The position numbers and the translations under genes are program-made. Shown here piece by piece: positions 10,276-22,113 of a stretch of DNA of 64,000 bases. This DNA is from Magicicada septendecula (taxonomy: Eukaryota; Arthropoda; Insecta; Hemiptera; Cicadidae): positions 438,507,080 through 438,571,079 of the forward strand of contig CM068373.1 of assembly GCA_034769895.1 (NCBI GenBank). The letters are read 5' to 3'. The notes beneath the pieces were generated by a model. The model was not told the DNA's origin. It made no database searches and saw nothing but the letters and a program-made list of their open reading frames with translations. Numbering within the stretch: the stretch's first letter is position 1; the number at the start of each line of letters is the position of its first letter.

Positions 10276-12617
10276 GCTTTAGAAACATTTCTATTTAATT
10301 GTGAAAGTGAGCAAGGGCGCGCGACCTTTGTTCCTTGCAGTAGAGTTGCGCGCGCAATCGACGGCGAACGTTCGCTGTGATCTGCGGATTGCAGATTTCT
10401 CATTCACTGCTCGGCAGTAAGAGACAACGTTCCGACTCCCTTTCCGACCTTTACGACGTAGTTTGTATCCGTCTGCATGGCTTGGTAAAGCGTAAATTGA
10501 CTCCCGGTAAGTATTTTATTAATTTGTCTTTATAAGTAACTATATATATATGGATAATTAATAACTAGGTGCAACCGTATAAAATACGTAATGATGTGTG
10601 TGTGCGACCCGACAAGTTTTTTATTAAGAGAGAACTTAGTATTCAGTGATTAACTTAATGCTCAGTATATAGCCCATTCTCTTTTTTTATTATTATTACT
10701 GTAATAGTGTGAGAAGTTTTTCAATTGTCATTGTCATAGTAAAAGTGTACAACATTCAAAAATTAATGACTAAGGTCAATGCGTAGTCAGGTCATGAACT
10801 GTGTCAATTCTTGCAGGGGACTGTCGGGGGGGAGGGGAGCTCTTTAATTAGCTCAACAGTGGAGAATTATTTGTGAGAACTTCCCTAGATGATATTTTAT
10901 TAATGTTAAAACATTCTTAGTGCCGTGAGTGCCTTGCAGTTAGAAATTTTTTGATCAAAGAATGATTATCGCTCACCACGTGGCCGTCTAACCTGCAAAT
11001 TTTTGTCGAAGCATGTTGATCTGCTGCTGATGATTTTATATTACGCCACGTTTAATAAAGTCTGTGCATTAGTCAAATTTACTTATTCCATGGCTGATTT
11101 CTCTGCTCTTTCAGCGGGTTGCAGAAACTTTATTAATAAATATTGTGCTTTTATTGAGAGTTAGTTGGCGGCCCGTTATGAGGTTAATTACCTGAACTCG
11201 GGTGTACATTTTTAATGAACTGTTCACTAATTTATTTGAATGAATAGGGTTCTTGAACTAAGCCGGATTCCTGGCTCGCTGATGGCTGTACACCTGCCTA
11301 AGCCGTGAACCATGAACAAGATCCTGTCGGAAGAGGGAGAAGGTGACTCGTTCTCAATGCTGCACTTCCCAGCTGTGATGAGGTGATATGCACTCTATTA
11401 TTTTCTTACCAATTATCATTACATCTATGGGCCCACGTGTGCAGACTTTCTGTTGGATTGGGAAGCCGCTGTTCATGACTCAGAACTTTACTAGTTAAAT
11501 TCAAGTACACTTTTTATAATGTAATTGCATAACGCTAAGTGCATGGCCTGTAAGTGGGTGCTGCACTGGGGGAGCGTGCCGGGGATATTTTTCACACTGG
11601 CACATTGTACAGTTTGCTCATCATTGTCATTTTAGTTTCACAATATGTATTGAACAGGTTAGTATCTCTGTTCCGGCTGGAACAGAGACACATATATTTT
11701 AACTTCACTATGGGTTCACATATTAGGGCTGGGGGTTATCCTGTTTTTTTGGGGACGTTTTCTGGGGTTAACAAAAAGGGGACTTAGTTTTTTTTGACTC
11801 ATGCTGGTGCAACCTCAGACAGGTTGGAGGCCTGTCAAATTTTGTCAACTACATGCGGGCGCGCTCCCACAGATGCTAGAGCACAACCACCTTATTGTAT
11901 TTCTTTTCGTTTAATTATTTTTATATAGTCATTCGGGGTTAATAAAAACAATTGCTATTTTTCTGGAATATATATTAGTTGATTTTGCTCCTTGCACAAG
12001 AGCTATACTGATTGTTTTTCTTAACTGGCAAAACACATATTGATTGACTTTCACTGGTAGTATCTGCCGTTTAATCTTCTTTAACTATAAAACATGTACG
12101 CATTATTTTTGGTAAAACATATATTGTCAAAATTTTCTGAAATTGTAAAGCCTCGAATGATGAATTTCTGATTGTAAAGTACCTGAGGATTTTTGATTCC
12201 TTCGGAATTTGTGAAGTAAAATAACCGTTTAGAATTCTATAATCACTGTTTGAAATCAGGTGATGTAGTTCTGTCAATTTTATTTAATACTGCGAAAGGA
12301 ACTTAAGGTTCATACACTCATGATGGGGTTGATCAGTAGTATGCTATGCAAATGGGCGGTCCGGTTTTATTTATGAGTTATGAGTTTCCTCATCCTTTTC
12401 TGGGGTTTTGGCCTTTATGCAATTCGGCCATGTATATTTTATCACAGCTGGTTCTGAGTATTGCAGTTACACTGCCTGCAAGGCTGGTGCATTTCAGGGG
12501 CATTGTGTTAGAATTAATGTAATAGTGAGTTTGTGTGCCTTATGTTCTGTGTGTGTTGTTATGTGTCTAGCTAGCCACGAGATGGGAGAGAATTTTATAA
12601 TTATATATACATGTGTT

Positions 12618-12750
12618 CACTGATTTTATATACACTTGTTGTGCTTATATTTATACACACTTGTTATGCCTTATATTTATGTACACTTCTTATGCCTTAT
12701 ATTTATACACACTTGTTATGCTTTATATTTATACATACTTGTTATTATGC
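12618..12750. repeat. Minisatellite, ~28 bp unit
   Basis: About four to five imperfect copies of TATACACACTTGTTATGCCT followed by TATATTTA. Confidence 0.7.
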
Positions 12751-13666
12751 ACACATGCTGTTCTAATTTAGTACTGTTAAATCTGGGCATAAAATAAAAT
12801 TGTTATTGGTCTATTACAGCGGAGTTTCATTGCAAGTCCCGTCATACTGGACCCGGCACAAATTTTGCTTCTCTAGGCTCCTGCCTAGTCCTAATTGACT
12901 TGTGGCTTCTCTTTCAAAAAAAAAATATTAAAATAAAAGTAAGTTGTTTGATATTCAAAAATACACAAAAAGGAAAGAGGGGTTACAAAGTGATAAACTT
13001 AAAATGTACGGAGTACAAAAGTTGTAACGAGGCTAAACGGGGTAAAACCATGTTTGTTAACCACTCTGTAGATAAGGAGTATTAATGCACACTTTGTAGC
13101 TTAATAGGTACCAGGTCGTACCAGTCGCGGCTGGAATTTTAGCAGAGGACGAGGAAGGTCATGGGAAAAAATACTTAGACTCCAACGCAAAGTTCACCAC
13201 GCGGTAAATGCGAAACGTTTCCGCCAATACAATAAACCAATCAAAAATTATAATGAGACCTGCTTCCGGCTGTTGACCACGAAGCAGATGAACGCAGAGA
13301 GATGTCTAGCCATCTTGGACGAGTCAGTCGTCGAGATTCACTCCAACTGCGCGGTTGTGTAAAAAGAGTACTCTACTAAATTAAGGTCGGCCGACAAAAA
13401 TGTTGTTTTAATTAATGTGATTTAACTCAAAATAACAGTACAACAAATAATAATGAACAATCCGTAACAGTGTCACAATTCAACAGTTTCCAACCGAGTC
13501 TCGGAGTGTTAAACAGCACGGCGTGAAGTCGTAGTGATGATACAACACAAAGGAGGGCAGCGAATGTTAAGTATCGACTGACTTTCAACTACTATCAATT
13601 TTCTTTTTTTCTGAAACAATGTAACGTAAATCAATTAGAATGAGATCTCGAAATTAAGGGGGTTGA

Positions 13667-13690
13667 GAGAGAGAGAGAGAGAGAGAGAGT
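13667..13690. repeat. (GA)n microsatellite
   Basis: Twelve GA dinucleotides in a row. Confidence 0.9.
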
Positions 13691-14184
13691 TAGAAATACT
13701 GGTTTGTCTATAGAAAGTATAGTCATAAAAACTAGTTACATAAGATAATGTTTTCAAATTATTGGTAGATAAAAATTGTGAGATTTAAATTTTGGGGTGA
13801 CGCAACATCATCATGTTGTCCAACCACTTGTAAAATAAAACGAAATTTTAAAAGTAGAAAGAAAGTAATTTTTCAATAAAAGAAACTATTATTTGATTTA
13901 GCGATATCAATGCGTTAACTTAGTTATTTCGCCCTAACCATTACCTGTGCTTTGTGCTAAAAACTCGTCTAACGACTCTTGGAATTTTCTGAGATCAAGG
14001 AAGTCAGGTAACAAAATTTATCCAAGTTTCTAAGGGAAAGTGTCGACAAGGTTTATATATTAGCCTGAATTAATATATTGGCGGCCCTGAAAGTTTCTGG
14101 TGTTTGAAGGTAAGTTACAAGATAGAGATCGCAAGACAGGTAAAAATTCTGGCGTATTAAGTTTATAAAAGTGCTTATAACATT

Positions 14185-14460
14185 ACAAAGTAGGCTTAAC
14201 GGTCGGTAATAATTGTAGAGTATAATTATCATGATTTTGTTGTAGCTGATATTAAAAACGAGGTATGACAGATTAATAGGCGTAGATTTAATGAAAAAAC
14301 TAGGGATGAGAATTGATTTCTCCACAGAGAATGTGTATGTTGGTAATAACATAATTAGTGTAAGCAATATGATAGGGAGTAAATCACTAGGTACAGATGA
14401 GGAAGAGCCTGGCCAGCTCATCGATTCTCACCTATTACTGCCACTATCGGTAATGCTCTA
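14185..14460 (+). pseudogene. pol: Aspartic protease, C-terminal half
   Basis: YHDFVVADI (about 14217) followed after a frameshift by LIGVDLMKKLGMRIDF (14275-14320) is the second conserved region of retropepsin (hydrophobic-LG-D). Continues to about 14460 with no further recognisable domain. Confidence 0.6.
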
Positions 14461-14481
14461 ACTTTCAATAGTAATGTAGTT

Positions 14482-14727
14482 ATGTGTGAGAATTACTCCA
14501 TCCCGCCTATTTCCGAGATGCTTCTTCGGGGACGTCTGAATATGGTAGCATCAGAATTAAGTGCGCGAAATGGTAGAAACAATATTGATAGAACCAGTAT
14601 TGATAGATCGAGTTTTGGAAAAAAAAAATTGGTAGAACCAGTGGAACTTAGTGTTCACGGGCTACGAGTTGCCTGAGTAATAAGTAACTTTTCAGTAGAT
14701 CAGACTGAAAAAGTTAATCAGAAATCC
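14482..14727 (+). other. Inter-domain pol segment
   Basis: Open frame 14482-14676 lies between protease and RT and continues the pol polyprotein with at least one break; no domain recognised. Confidence 0.35.
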
Positions 14728-16330
14728 GTGATAATAAAGATGATAAATTTCAGTATGGAATCATTGGACGTTCCTAATAATAGTGTTCTTGGGGTAGCTG
14801 AGACATTTGAAATAAATGAGACGTTTGATGCAGAACCCATAGCTTTGAGGAAGAAACAGAGTAAGATAATTAATGTTGTAAAAAGTGAGAGTAAGCGCGG
14901 ATATAGTAAAATAGATAAAGAGATTAGAGATAAATTAGTGCATTTGAGTAAAACGGATTTTCAGATTTTGTGGCCTGTATTGCGGAAATATATGCATTTA
15001 TTTGCGGAACCTGTAGAGAATATAGGTTGTAGTATTGATATTAGGCATAAGATAGAGATGGGAGATAACCCACCTGTTAGAAAGAATCTTTATAGAATTG
15101 CCACATGCTTTAAAACCTGTTGTTGATGAGCAAATTAGAGATATGTTAAAGAAAAAAATAATACGTCCATCAAACTCTCCGTGGTCGAGTCCTGTAGTCA
15201 TAGTGAATAAACGAAGTACTGACGAGAGTCCAAAATATAGATTTTGTGTTGACTATCGAGCATTAAACTCTGTTATGAAGGGAGATGCATACCCCTTGCC
15301 TAATATAACCGAAACATTGGCTACATTGAACAGGAGCATACTTTTGACTACCTTAGAATTATGTAGTGGTTTTCATCAAGTGAATGTAGAACCGGCAGAC
15401 ATAGAGAAAACTGCGTTTACAATACCTGGTCACCATTACGAGTTCGTTAAAATGCCATTTGTGTTGTGTAATGCCCCTGCAACATTTCAAAGATTAATGG
15501 ATAATTTACTTATGGGAATTAAGAGAGTAGAGGCATTAGTGTACTTAGACGATATTATTATTTACAGTAGTAGTGTTGAACAACATGCTAAGAGATTAGA
15601 TATGGTATTCCAGAGGTTAGAAGAAGCTAATTTGTATATTCAGCTGTCCAAAAGTAATTTTGCTGTAACAGAGGTAGAATATTTAGGTCATATTGTAAGC
15701 GATAAAGGAATAAGACCAGACCCTAAAAAGATTTCAGCCATAGTTAACTATCCTCGACCTAAAACTGTACGTGACATTCAAGCCTTCCTAGGCTTAGTTG
15801 GGTACTACCATAGGTTTATTAAACATTTTGCTGATATAACTAAACCTCTATCTAAATTAATAAAGAAGGCTACTGACTTTGTTTGGAATAATTCTCAAGA
15901 AGAAGCTTTTAAAACGTTAACTACCGCCTTATGTGAAGAGCCTGTCTTAAAATACCCTGATTTCACCAAACCTTTTATTTTAAACACCGACGCTTCAGTA
16001 GTTGCAGTAGGAGCTGTTTTGTCCCAAGAATATAACGGACATAAACATCCTGTAGCATATGCTAGCCACCAGCTTAATAAAGCTGAAAGGAATGATGGCA
16101 CGACAGAGAGGGAGCTTCTTGCCTAGTATGGACTACCAAGTATTTTAGATGTTACCTCTACGGTAGACGCTTTGTAGCTATTACAGACCATGCAGCGCTA
16201 AGATGGCTTTTTAATTTGAAAGATCCATCATTGTGACTTACACGTTGGGCTCGTAGATTATCTGAATTTGATTACGCAGTTTTACACAAGCCTGGCAAGA
16301 AACACTTAAACGCTGATGCATTAAGTAGAC
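14728..16330 (+). pseudogene. pol: Reverse transcriptase and RNase H of the gypsy-like element
   Basis: Frame 14728-15126 leads into frame 15098-16126 through a one-base shift just after PVRKNLYRI. RT motifs are VDYRALNSVMKGDAYPLPNI, FHQVNVEPADIEKTAF, FVLCNAPATFQRLM and the catalytic box YLDDIIIYS (two aspartates present). VEYLGHIVSDKGI and IQAFLGLVGYYHRFI mark the thumb/connection. RNase H begins FILNTDASVVAVGAVLSQ and continues with ASHQLNKAERN; after 16126 the frame shifts and a TGA replaces a codon in KDPSL-LTRWARRLSEFDY (about 16215). RT itself is otherwise in good order. Confidence 0.85.
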
Positions 16331-17226
16331 ATGTGAACGTTGTAGCCATACCTTTGGTATCTAAATATGACATACTTAGGAAACAACTGAATGACAAGTT
16401 TTGCCAGCAGCAAAAACAAAACCTTAATAATGCTTATAAAGTGACTGAAGATGGATTACTTTATAATACTGAGTTTGAACAATCCCGAAAGTTTTATACC
16501 CAGAGCATTGGTTACACAACTCATATCACAACATCATGATTCTATATTTTCTGGTCACCAAGGCATTAAAAAACCATAGGTATTATTAAATAAAGATATT
16601 TCTGGCCCACTATAGTAAAAGATGTGACAGAATACGTAGGAGCGTGTGCATCATGTAGTCAGAGAAAATCCGGAAAATGGGTAAGAGCAGCGTTAGCAAA
16701 ATTCCCCGCAGTCGCAGAACCCTTTGAATTTGTTTCAATGGACATTGTAGGTCCACTTCCCTTGAGTAACTGAGGGAATAAGTATTTGTTAACTTTTACT
16801 GATTATATGACTCGTTACTGTGAAGCAATCCCCATTCCAAGTCAAACAGCTGAGATTATTGCACAAGAATTTGTTCACAAAATAATAACGCGTTATGGAG
16901 TCCCGAAACGTTTATTAACCGACCAGGGTCGTAATTTTATTTCGTTATTATTCAAAGGAGTATGCACTTTGTTAGGAATTCTAAAACTTAGAACCACCCC
17001 TTATCACCCACAGTCCAACGGCCTAATTGAGAGATTGCATAAGACTTTATCAGATGTGATTTCCCATTTTCTTTTGCCCGATGGTAAAAATTTGGATGAG
17101 ATTGTCCCTTTTGCGTTAATGGAGTACAGGAGTGCACCTCATGTCGCCACTGGATTTAGTCCACATATGTTATTATTAGTCCACAAACCGCATTCGCCGA
17201 CCCAGACAATCAACGCAGTTAGATAA
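16331..17226 (+). pseudogene. pol: Integrase of the gypsy-like element
   Basis: The tether/HHCC region (HDSIFSGHQGIK at about 16530, then ACASCSQRKSGKW after frameshifts) precedes the catalytic core. In the core are VSMDIVGPLPLSN (first D, about 16738), RLLTDQGRNFISLLFKGV (second D) and NGLIERLHKTLSD (E), the D,D-35-E triad. A TGA at about 16770 breaks the core. The C-terminus ends near 17226 with a frame reaching HMLLLVHKPHSP. Inactive because of several stops. Confidence 0.8.
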
Positions 17227-17584
17227 GAGCACTTCAAACATTGACCCTGAATTCAACAGCACAGCTGATACTCCCGCCTGTGTTAATGAAAGTAATCAAT
17301 TGTCTGTACTCATGTTACCTCCTCCTCCGATAATAAACTTAGCGGGTGACGTTGATAGCGATCTTACTGACAAAGAACAAGATGAGTTCTCAGAGAGAGA
17401 GGATGCTGAACTGAACGAACGAACAGATGCAGATGATACCATAATAGATGCAGGAGCTCAGGTAGACTTAAATGATAAAGACTGGAAACCACCTCAGACA
17501 GTTAGAGTAAGAGATGCCACACAGAGCCAATATAACTTACGGCCGCGTGAAAACATAATACCACCTCGTAGAAATTTAGAGTAG
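17227..17584 (+). other. Acidic C-terminal pol segment
   Basis: Frame 17300-17584 encodes an acidic stretch (DLTDKEQDEFSEREDAELNE) then QYNLRPRENIIPPRR, resembling the C-terminal extension after integrase in gypsy elements. Confidence 0.4.
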
Positions 17585-17639
17585 AAAAGAAAAGAAATCG
17601 GTATATGTCCTTAAGGAAGTCTGACTTAATTGTGTAACT

Positions 17640-19403
17640 TTACAGATTTGCTGTTATATTATATGGTGAAGCAACCAGCCTTACAGGCAGATAACGATCT
17701 ATCTCACAGATAGCCAACAATTCACGCTTGGAATGCACAGATCCTTCCCGACCACAGGAATGTAATCTAGACAAAGGACTTGTGTTTATAAAAGAAAGAG
17801 ATAGACTATCCTATTAACAACAGATACTTGGACTATTGTAATTTCTATAAGCATGGTATAACGTTAAGCATTTCTATAAAATTATGATAACGTTATAGCA
17901 AAGATAAAAACCTTACTTGATTACCTAGAGACCCAACAAAACAATACCCAAGTGAATTTCTTGATTCCATACTACGAAATATCCCAGTTAAAAACAAACT
18001 TGAAGAATACCCAGAAACAAGTATCTAATTTAAAGCATTTGTTACCCACTAGTAGAGAGAAAAGAGGTTTAATTAACGGGTTGGGAACTGTTTTTAAATT
18101 TTTGTTTGGTACACTAGACGATGATGACTTTAAACTCGAAATTAGATTCATTAGAATATAGAGATGATTCTGTAATTCACGTAGAGTCCGATCGACTCTC
18201 TTATAAGAAAAAATTAACCACTGAAGTGGAAAGTCACTCAAAAGCTATACAAATATTGGTAAATACTTTGAAAACTACTGCTCAAGCGATAATTGCTATA
18301 AATTTTACTATATGGACTGAGATTGAACAAGTAAAAGGACGAATAGAGTATCAGTCAAAGATTTCTTCTTTATTTAGAAAAATTGAAGTAACTTTAAATC
18401 TAGTAGATACACAATTAGTGCAGATGCAAGAGGCATTAGATGTAACTTCAACTGAATACTTAAGCTCTTTGTTAGTTACACCTTCTAAACTGAATGAAGT
18501 TTTGAAAGAAGTAGTTAGTCAACTACCATTTGGTCTATCATTAGTAATAGACACTGAAATTGATAAGATTTATAATTACTATAGAATATCTAAAGTTCAC
18601 GCTATAGCTATTAAGAATGTAATCAGGTTAATAATAGAGATTCCTTTACGATCTGCTAGAAGCCAATTTGAACTATTTGTTGTAAAACCGCTGCCATATT
18701 ATGATAAAACACTGGCTTAATTTGTAACAGTGCATAGTGATTCAGTGTATCTTGCTGTATCTAAAAGTAGATTGAACTATGTGATGTTAAGCTACGAACA
18801 AGTGTTTCAGTGTATTAGATCACTGTACGGAATTTGTCCCCTCAGCGTACCACTTGTACCAGCATCCGAGAGCAATAGTTGTGCCTTCGCCATGTTTACT
18901 AGAGACGAAGCGCAGAGTCATTGATTGTGTAAAAGAGAAGCGGTGGCGAATTACAATAAACCTATAATGTATGCTGGAAGTAATGGCGATTTCTGGATCT
19001 ATAGTATGACGAAGCCTACCCGAGTAATACTTCAATGTTATACTTGACGCAATAGTTTGAGAGAAATAAGTCGACAAACGCAATTACTAAGCGGCACCGG
19101 AATTCTTCTGAATACTCGAAACTGTTATGTATATTCCAAATACTTCATGTTACTCCAGCGATCAAAGGGGAAGACTTTCGCAAAAATTCAATCAAATCAT
19201 ATGATGATACCACCTATTCAAAATGTCTTAAAGTTTTCTGAATTAAAAACATTCCAGCCAAGTAATGAAACTTCAACTGACAATCTCACTGCAAACATAC
19301 AAGAAATTTTGAATAATGTATCTGACCCAGTTGATAATATCTCGATAACCAAGCTGCAAAGGAAGCTAGAGCTGATAAGAGCACAGCGTAAACAAAGCTT
19401 TAC
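17640..19403 (+). pseudogene. env: Envelope-like (baculovirus F-type) protein, decayed
   Basis: The frame from about 17952 encodes a heptad region followed by REKRGLINGLGTVFKFLFG, a furin-type cleavage site next to a glycine-rich fusion-peptide-like segment, as in errantivirus Env and baculovirus F proteins. After a frameshift, 18121-18720 continues as a helical ectodomain (QLVQMQEALDVTSTEYLSSL, LPFGLSLVIDTEIDKIYNYY). Further decayed pieces run to about 19390 in other frames. The C-terminal end, with its transmembrane anchor, is missing where Polinton A begins. At least three frameshifts or stops. Confidence 0.65.
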
Positions 19404-19995
19404 GTCACTCTCATTGTGGTGGAGGGTGATGACGTCACGAACAGCTGATCATGACGTTACAAGTGACGTCACGAACAGATGCTCTCTTGACCTACCACAA
19501 CATGACGGTTGGCCGGGGAGGAGGTGGTGTTTCCTAAATCAATGGACGAAGGGGGTGGAGGGCTAAGACGATGGACGAGGAAGGTGGTGGAGCTAAATCA
19601 ATGGCCGGGGGTGGGGTGAAGGGTGATGACGTTACGAACAGATGATCATGACGTAACAAGTGACGTCACGAACGTATGATCTCTTGGCCTACCTCGACAT
19701 GACGTCACGACTGACCACCACCCCCCTCGTCCGACCACTGGCTCGATAATCCGTGAAGTAACCGGAGGGCTAAATCTATGGACGGGGGTGTGGGGTGGGG
19801 CGGAGGGTGATGACGTCACGAACGGCCGATCGTGACGGTATAATTAAGAAAAACGATCGTATATTTCGCGCTCTTTCGCGGTTCTCGTTCGTTTTGGTCG
19901 CGCGCGGTTCACGTTCGTTTTTCGGTCTCTCGGTCGGCGTTCGGGGGGCTCGGGGCTCGGGCTCATAGGTCGTATACTGAAACACAATGTTTAAT
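19404..19995 (+). repeat. Left terminal inverted repeat of element A (truncated)
   Basis: Three ~190-bp units each contain GGTGATGACGTCACGAACAG and GATCATGACGT, with five intact TGACGTCA palindromes (19430, 19464, 19661, 19700, 19811). The unit is followed by a CG-rich tract (TTCGGTCTCTCGGTCGGCG) and by ATAGGTCGTATACTGAAACA. The inverted match is at 52905-53690. The terminal bases present at 53650-53724 are missing on this side. Confidence 0.8.
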
Positions 19996-20061
19996 CGATG
20001 TAAATAGTATAAGTAAGAAAGAATAATCGTAGATAGTACCAAAAAATAAATAAAAATGCAT

Positions 20062-20135
20062 AATGATGAAAAAGAGAACCGCGTATCGCGACGTCCACTG
20101 TATGTAGGATGCACCGCGCTGGACATTAGTATACA
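20062..20135 (+). pseudogene. Fragment of the PolB gene duplicated into the subterminal region
   Basis: AATGATGAAAAAGAGAACCG and TGTAGGATGCACCG match element A's own polymerase gene at 25052-25125 (encoding MMKKRT... PLYVGCT..LDIS) with several substitutions and one small deletion. It is isolated from any other polymerase sequence. Confidence 0.75.
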
Positions 20136-20640
20136 TTGTAAGAAGTGCATTGTCGAATACAAAATTTACCCTGTTAAAAGATAATAAAAACGTATTACCA
20201 ACTTCAGAGAAATAAAAAAGATGTAAAATATATAAAATATGTTAAAAATATTGTTAGATATTATACATAAAAATACCAAAAAAATACAAAAGGCAATGAC
20301 TAAAAAGTTAGTTTCGCATAACTATAAATAAAGCAAATGACCGACCGTGTATAATTAAAAAGATGGAAAAATTAAAAAATGTAGTGAAAAATGGTATAGA
20401 GTAGAAACACAGATGAGCAATTTACTCTATACAAATATTGAAACCGATAAGAAGCGAAAAGGAGGAAACGTTGCGGTAAAAAAAAACAAAATATAAAACG
20501 CGAGTGTGTGTAAGCATCTTGTGGTATGTAGAAACTACGTCTTCCAGAGCTCACCTCCCGTCTAACAGTCTTACACGTAAACAGAGCGACATGTGGTTAA
20601 TGTCACGCCCGTCCCCTTCCTGAGCGTCGTCGGCGAAAGT

Positions 20641-20647
20641 CTGTGCG

Positions 20648-20688
<41 letters not shown>
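20641..20688. repeat. (GT)n microsatellite
   Basis: GT repeat with a few interruptions at its start. Confidence 0.9.
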
Positions 20689-22113
20689 GGTCATATACAG
20701 AAATACAATGTTTAATAGGTCATATATAGAAATACAATGTTTAATCGATGTAAATAGTATAATTAAGAAAAAATAATCGTAGATAGTACAAAAAATAAAA
20801 AAAATAAAATAAAAATGTAATAACAAAAAATAAATACAAAAACAGGACCGATATTTTGTAAGCGATTCATTAACACAATAAAGCTCTACCATCTACATCG
20901 TTGTATAACAGTGTTACATGATAATAGCAGCGTATGATATCACAAAACGTGCATTAGCACAATTTACTCGGATTCTTCGATAAACGATTTTTAAGACGTG
21001 CTCAGAAAAGGTCTAACTCTTAGAAAATTAAATAAGACGTTAGACAATTAAAAACTCAGTTCAGTGGTACAATTGCATCGCTCATTATATTTAATTATAC
21101 ACACGTAAACTGAGAGCGTGACTTTAGCTATACATGTCTGAAGTGTGTGTGTGTGTGCGTCCGCGCGCGCGCGTGTGTGTGTTAGGTCATATACAGAATA
21201 CAATGTTTAATCCATGTAAATACTATAATTAAGAAGAATAATCGTAGATATTACAAAAAAATAATATATAAAATATAAAAAATGTAATAACGAAAAATAA
21301 ATACAAAACACGATCGATATTACCTTATATAAAACCAAGAACGTTGCAGTCAACTAGCTCGGGGGCTCTGGACGACGTGTCGCTCGCGAATGTTGAGATA
21401 AGGCTACTGTTCCCTTAACCGGGTCGAGGATTGTGAAATAAATTGCATGACGTAAGAAGTGACTTTACGAACAGCTGCCCTCTTGCCCTACTTCAACAGC
21501 TCTCCACACCTCCCCCCCGCCGGTCCATAGATACCTCGGATCCTCCCTACGTTGTACGCAGATGCCGCGAAGGGGGATACTGTTGTCGTAGTGTGTGTGT
21601 GTGTGTTTGTGATACTGTTGCGCAATATGATGCAACGGTTCCACCTGACCTACTTCAACAGCTCCCCCCTCACTGCCATCGATGGCCTCGGATTCTCCCC
21701 ACGTTGTACGCGGAGGCCGCGGAGGGGTGTAAGTTTGTCGTAGTGTGTGCGCGCGCAAATGTTTTGCAAACCCCCCTCCCTCTCTCTTGTTTTACTAACG
21801 AGCGTAACTGTTACACCATACTCTTGCGCAACGATGCGATGCAACGTGGGAATAACAGGCACACTCGAGGAAGATTGAATACACATGGCCAGCACTAGCG
21901 TGAGAAAGAGAGTAAAAGGACTTTCCCACGCTGTAAACCGGAGGTGAACCAAAAGCCTCGAATAAGGTTGCGCAGTAATATGCTCGTGCCAATAAGTTGT
22001 ACAGATTTACCGCCTCAGATTTTAGTTAGCAGCTGGACACGCTGCTGAAAACAAGTGATTTTATAACCGTAAAAAAAGTGCGTTTGATTCCGTGTAAGTC
22101 GTAGTACAGAACC

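Larger units (their letters stand above)
10276..14180. other. ~3.9 kb insertion of unknown type inside the protease gene
   Basis: The retropepsin gene is split between about 10240 and 14185. The intervening DNA has no recognisable transposase or polymerase. It begins with a CG-rich block (GCGCGCGACC, GCGCGCAATCGACGGCGAACG, 10315-10370), includes an ORF-free AT-rich body, a ~28-bp tandem repeat at 12620-12750, and a (GA)n tract at 13667-13690. GGTCGGCCGAC occurs at 13386 (compare GTCGGCCGAC at 4031). I could not identify terminal repeats or a target duplication. Confidence 0.45.
6960..19403 (+). mobile_element. Ty3/gypsy-like retrotransposon with env, 5' LTR to env
   Basis: Order LTR, gag, zinc knuckles, protease, RT/RNase H, integrase, env matches env-bearing insect gypsy (errantivirus-like) elements. 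It is interrupted by an unidentified ~3.9 kb insertion in the protease, and its 3' end is separated from its second LTR (53885-54541) by Polinton A. All genes carry stops or frameshifts, so it is inactive. Confidence 0.75.
19996..22100. repeat. Subterminal repeat region of element A
   Basis: A ~150-bp AT-rich block starting GGTCATATACAGAAATACAA (then TGTTTAATCGATGTAAATAG) occurs at about 19966, 20689 and 21184. A copy of part of the PolB gene lies at 20062-20135. GT runs are at 20641-20688 and 21150-21182. At 21470-21760 a ~170-bp unit (CCCTACTTCAACAGCTC... CTACGTTGTACGCAGATGCCGCG) is duplicated in tandem. TTGCGCAA-containing motifs are at 21616-21640 and 21823-21845. No gene seen. Confidence 0.65.

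Noticed and set aside
19057..19566. Separate gene after env
   Set aside because: Its first part is decayed env and its last part crosses into the TIR of element A; no single protein is supported.
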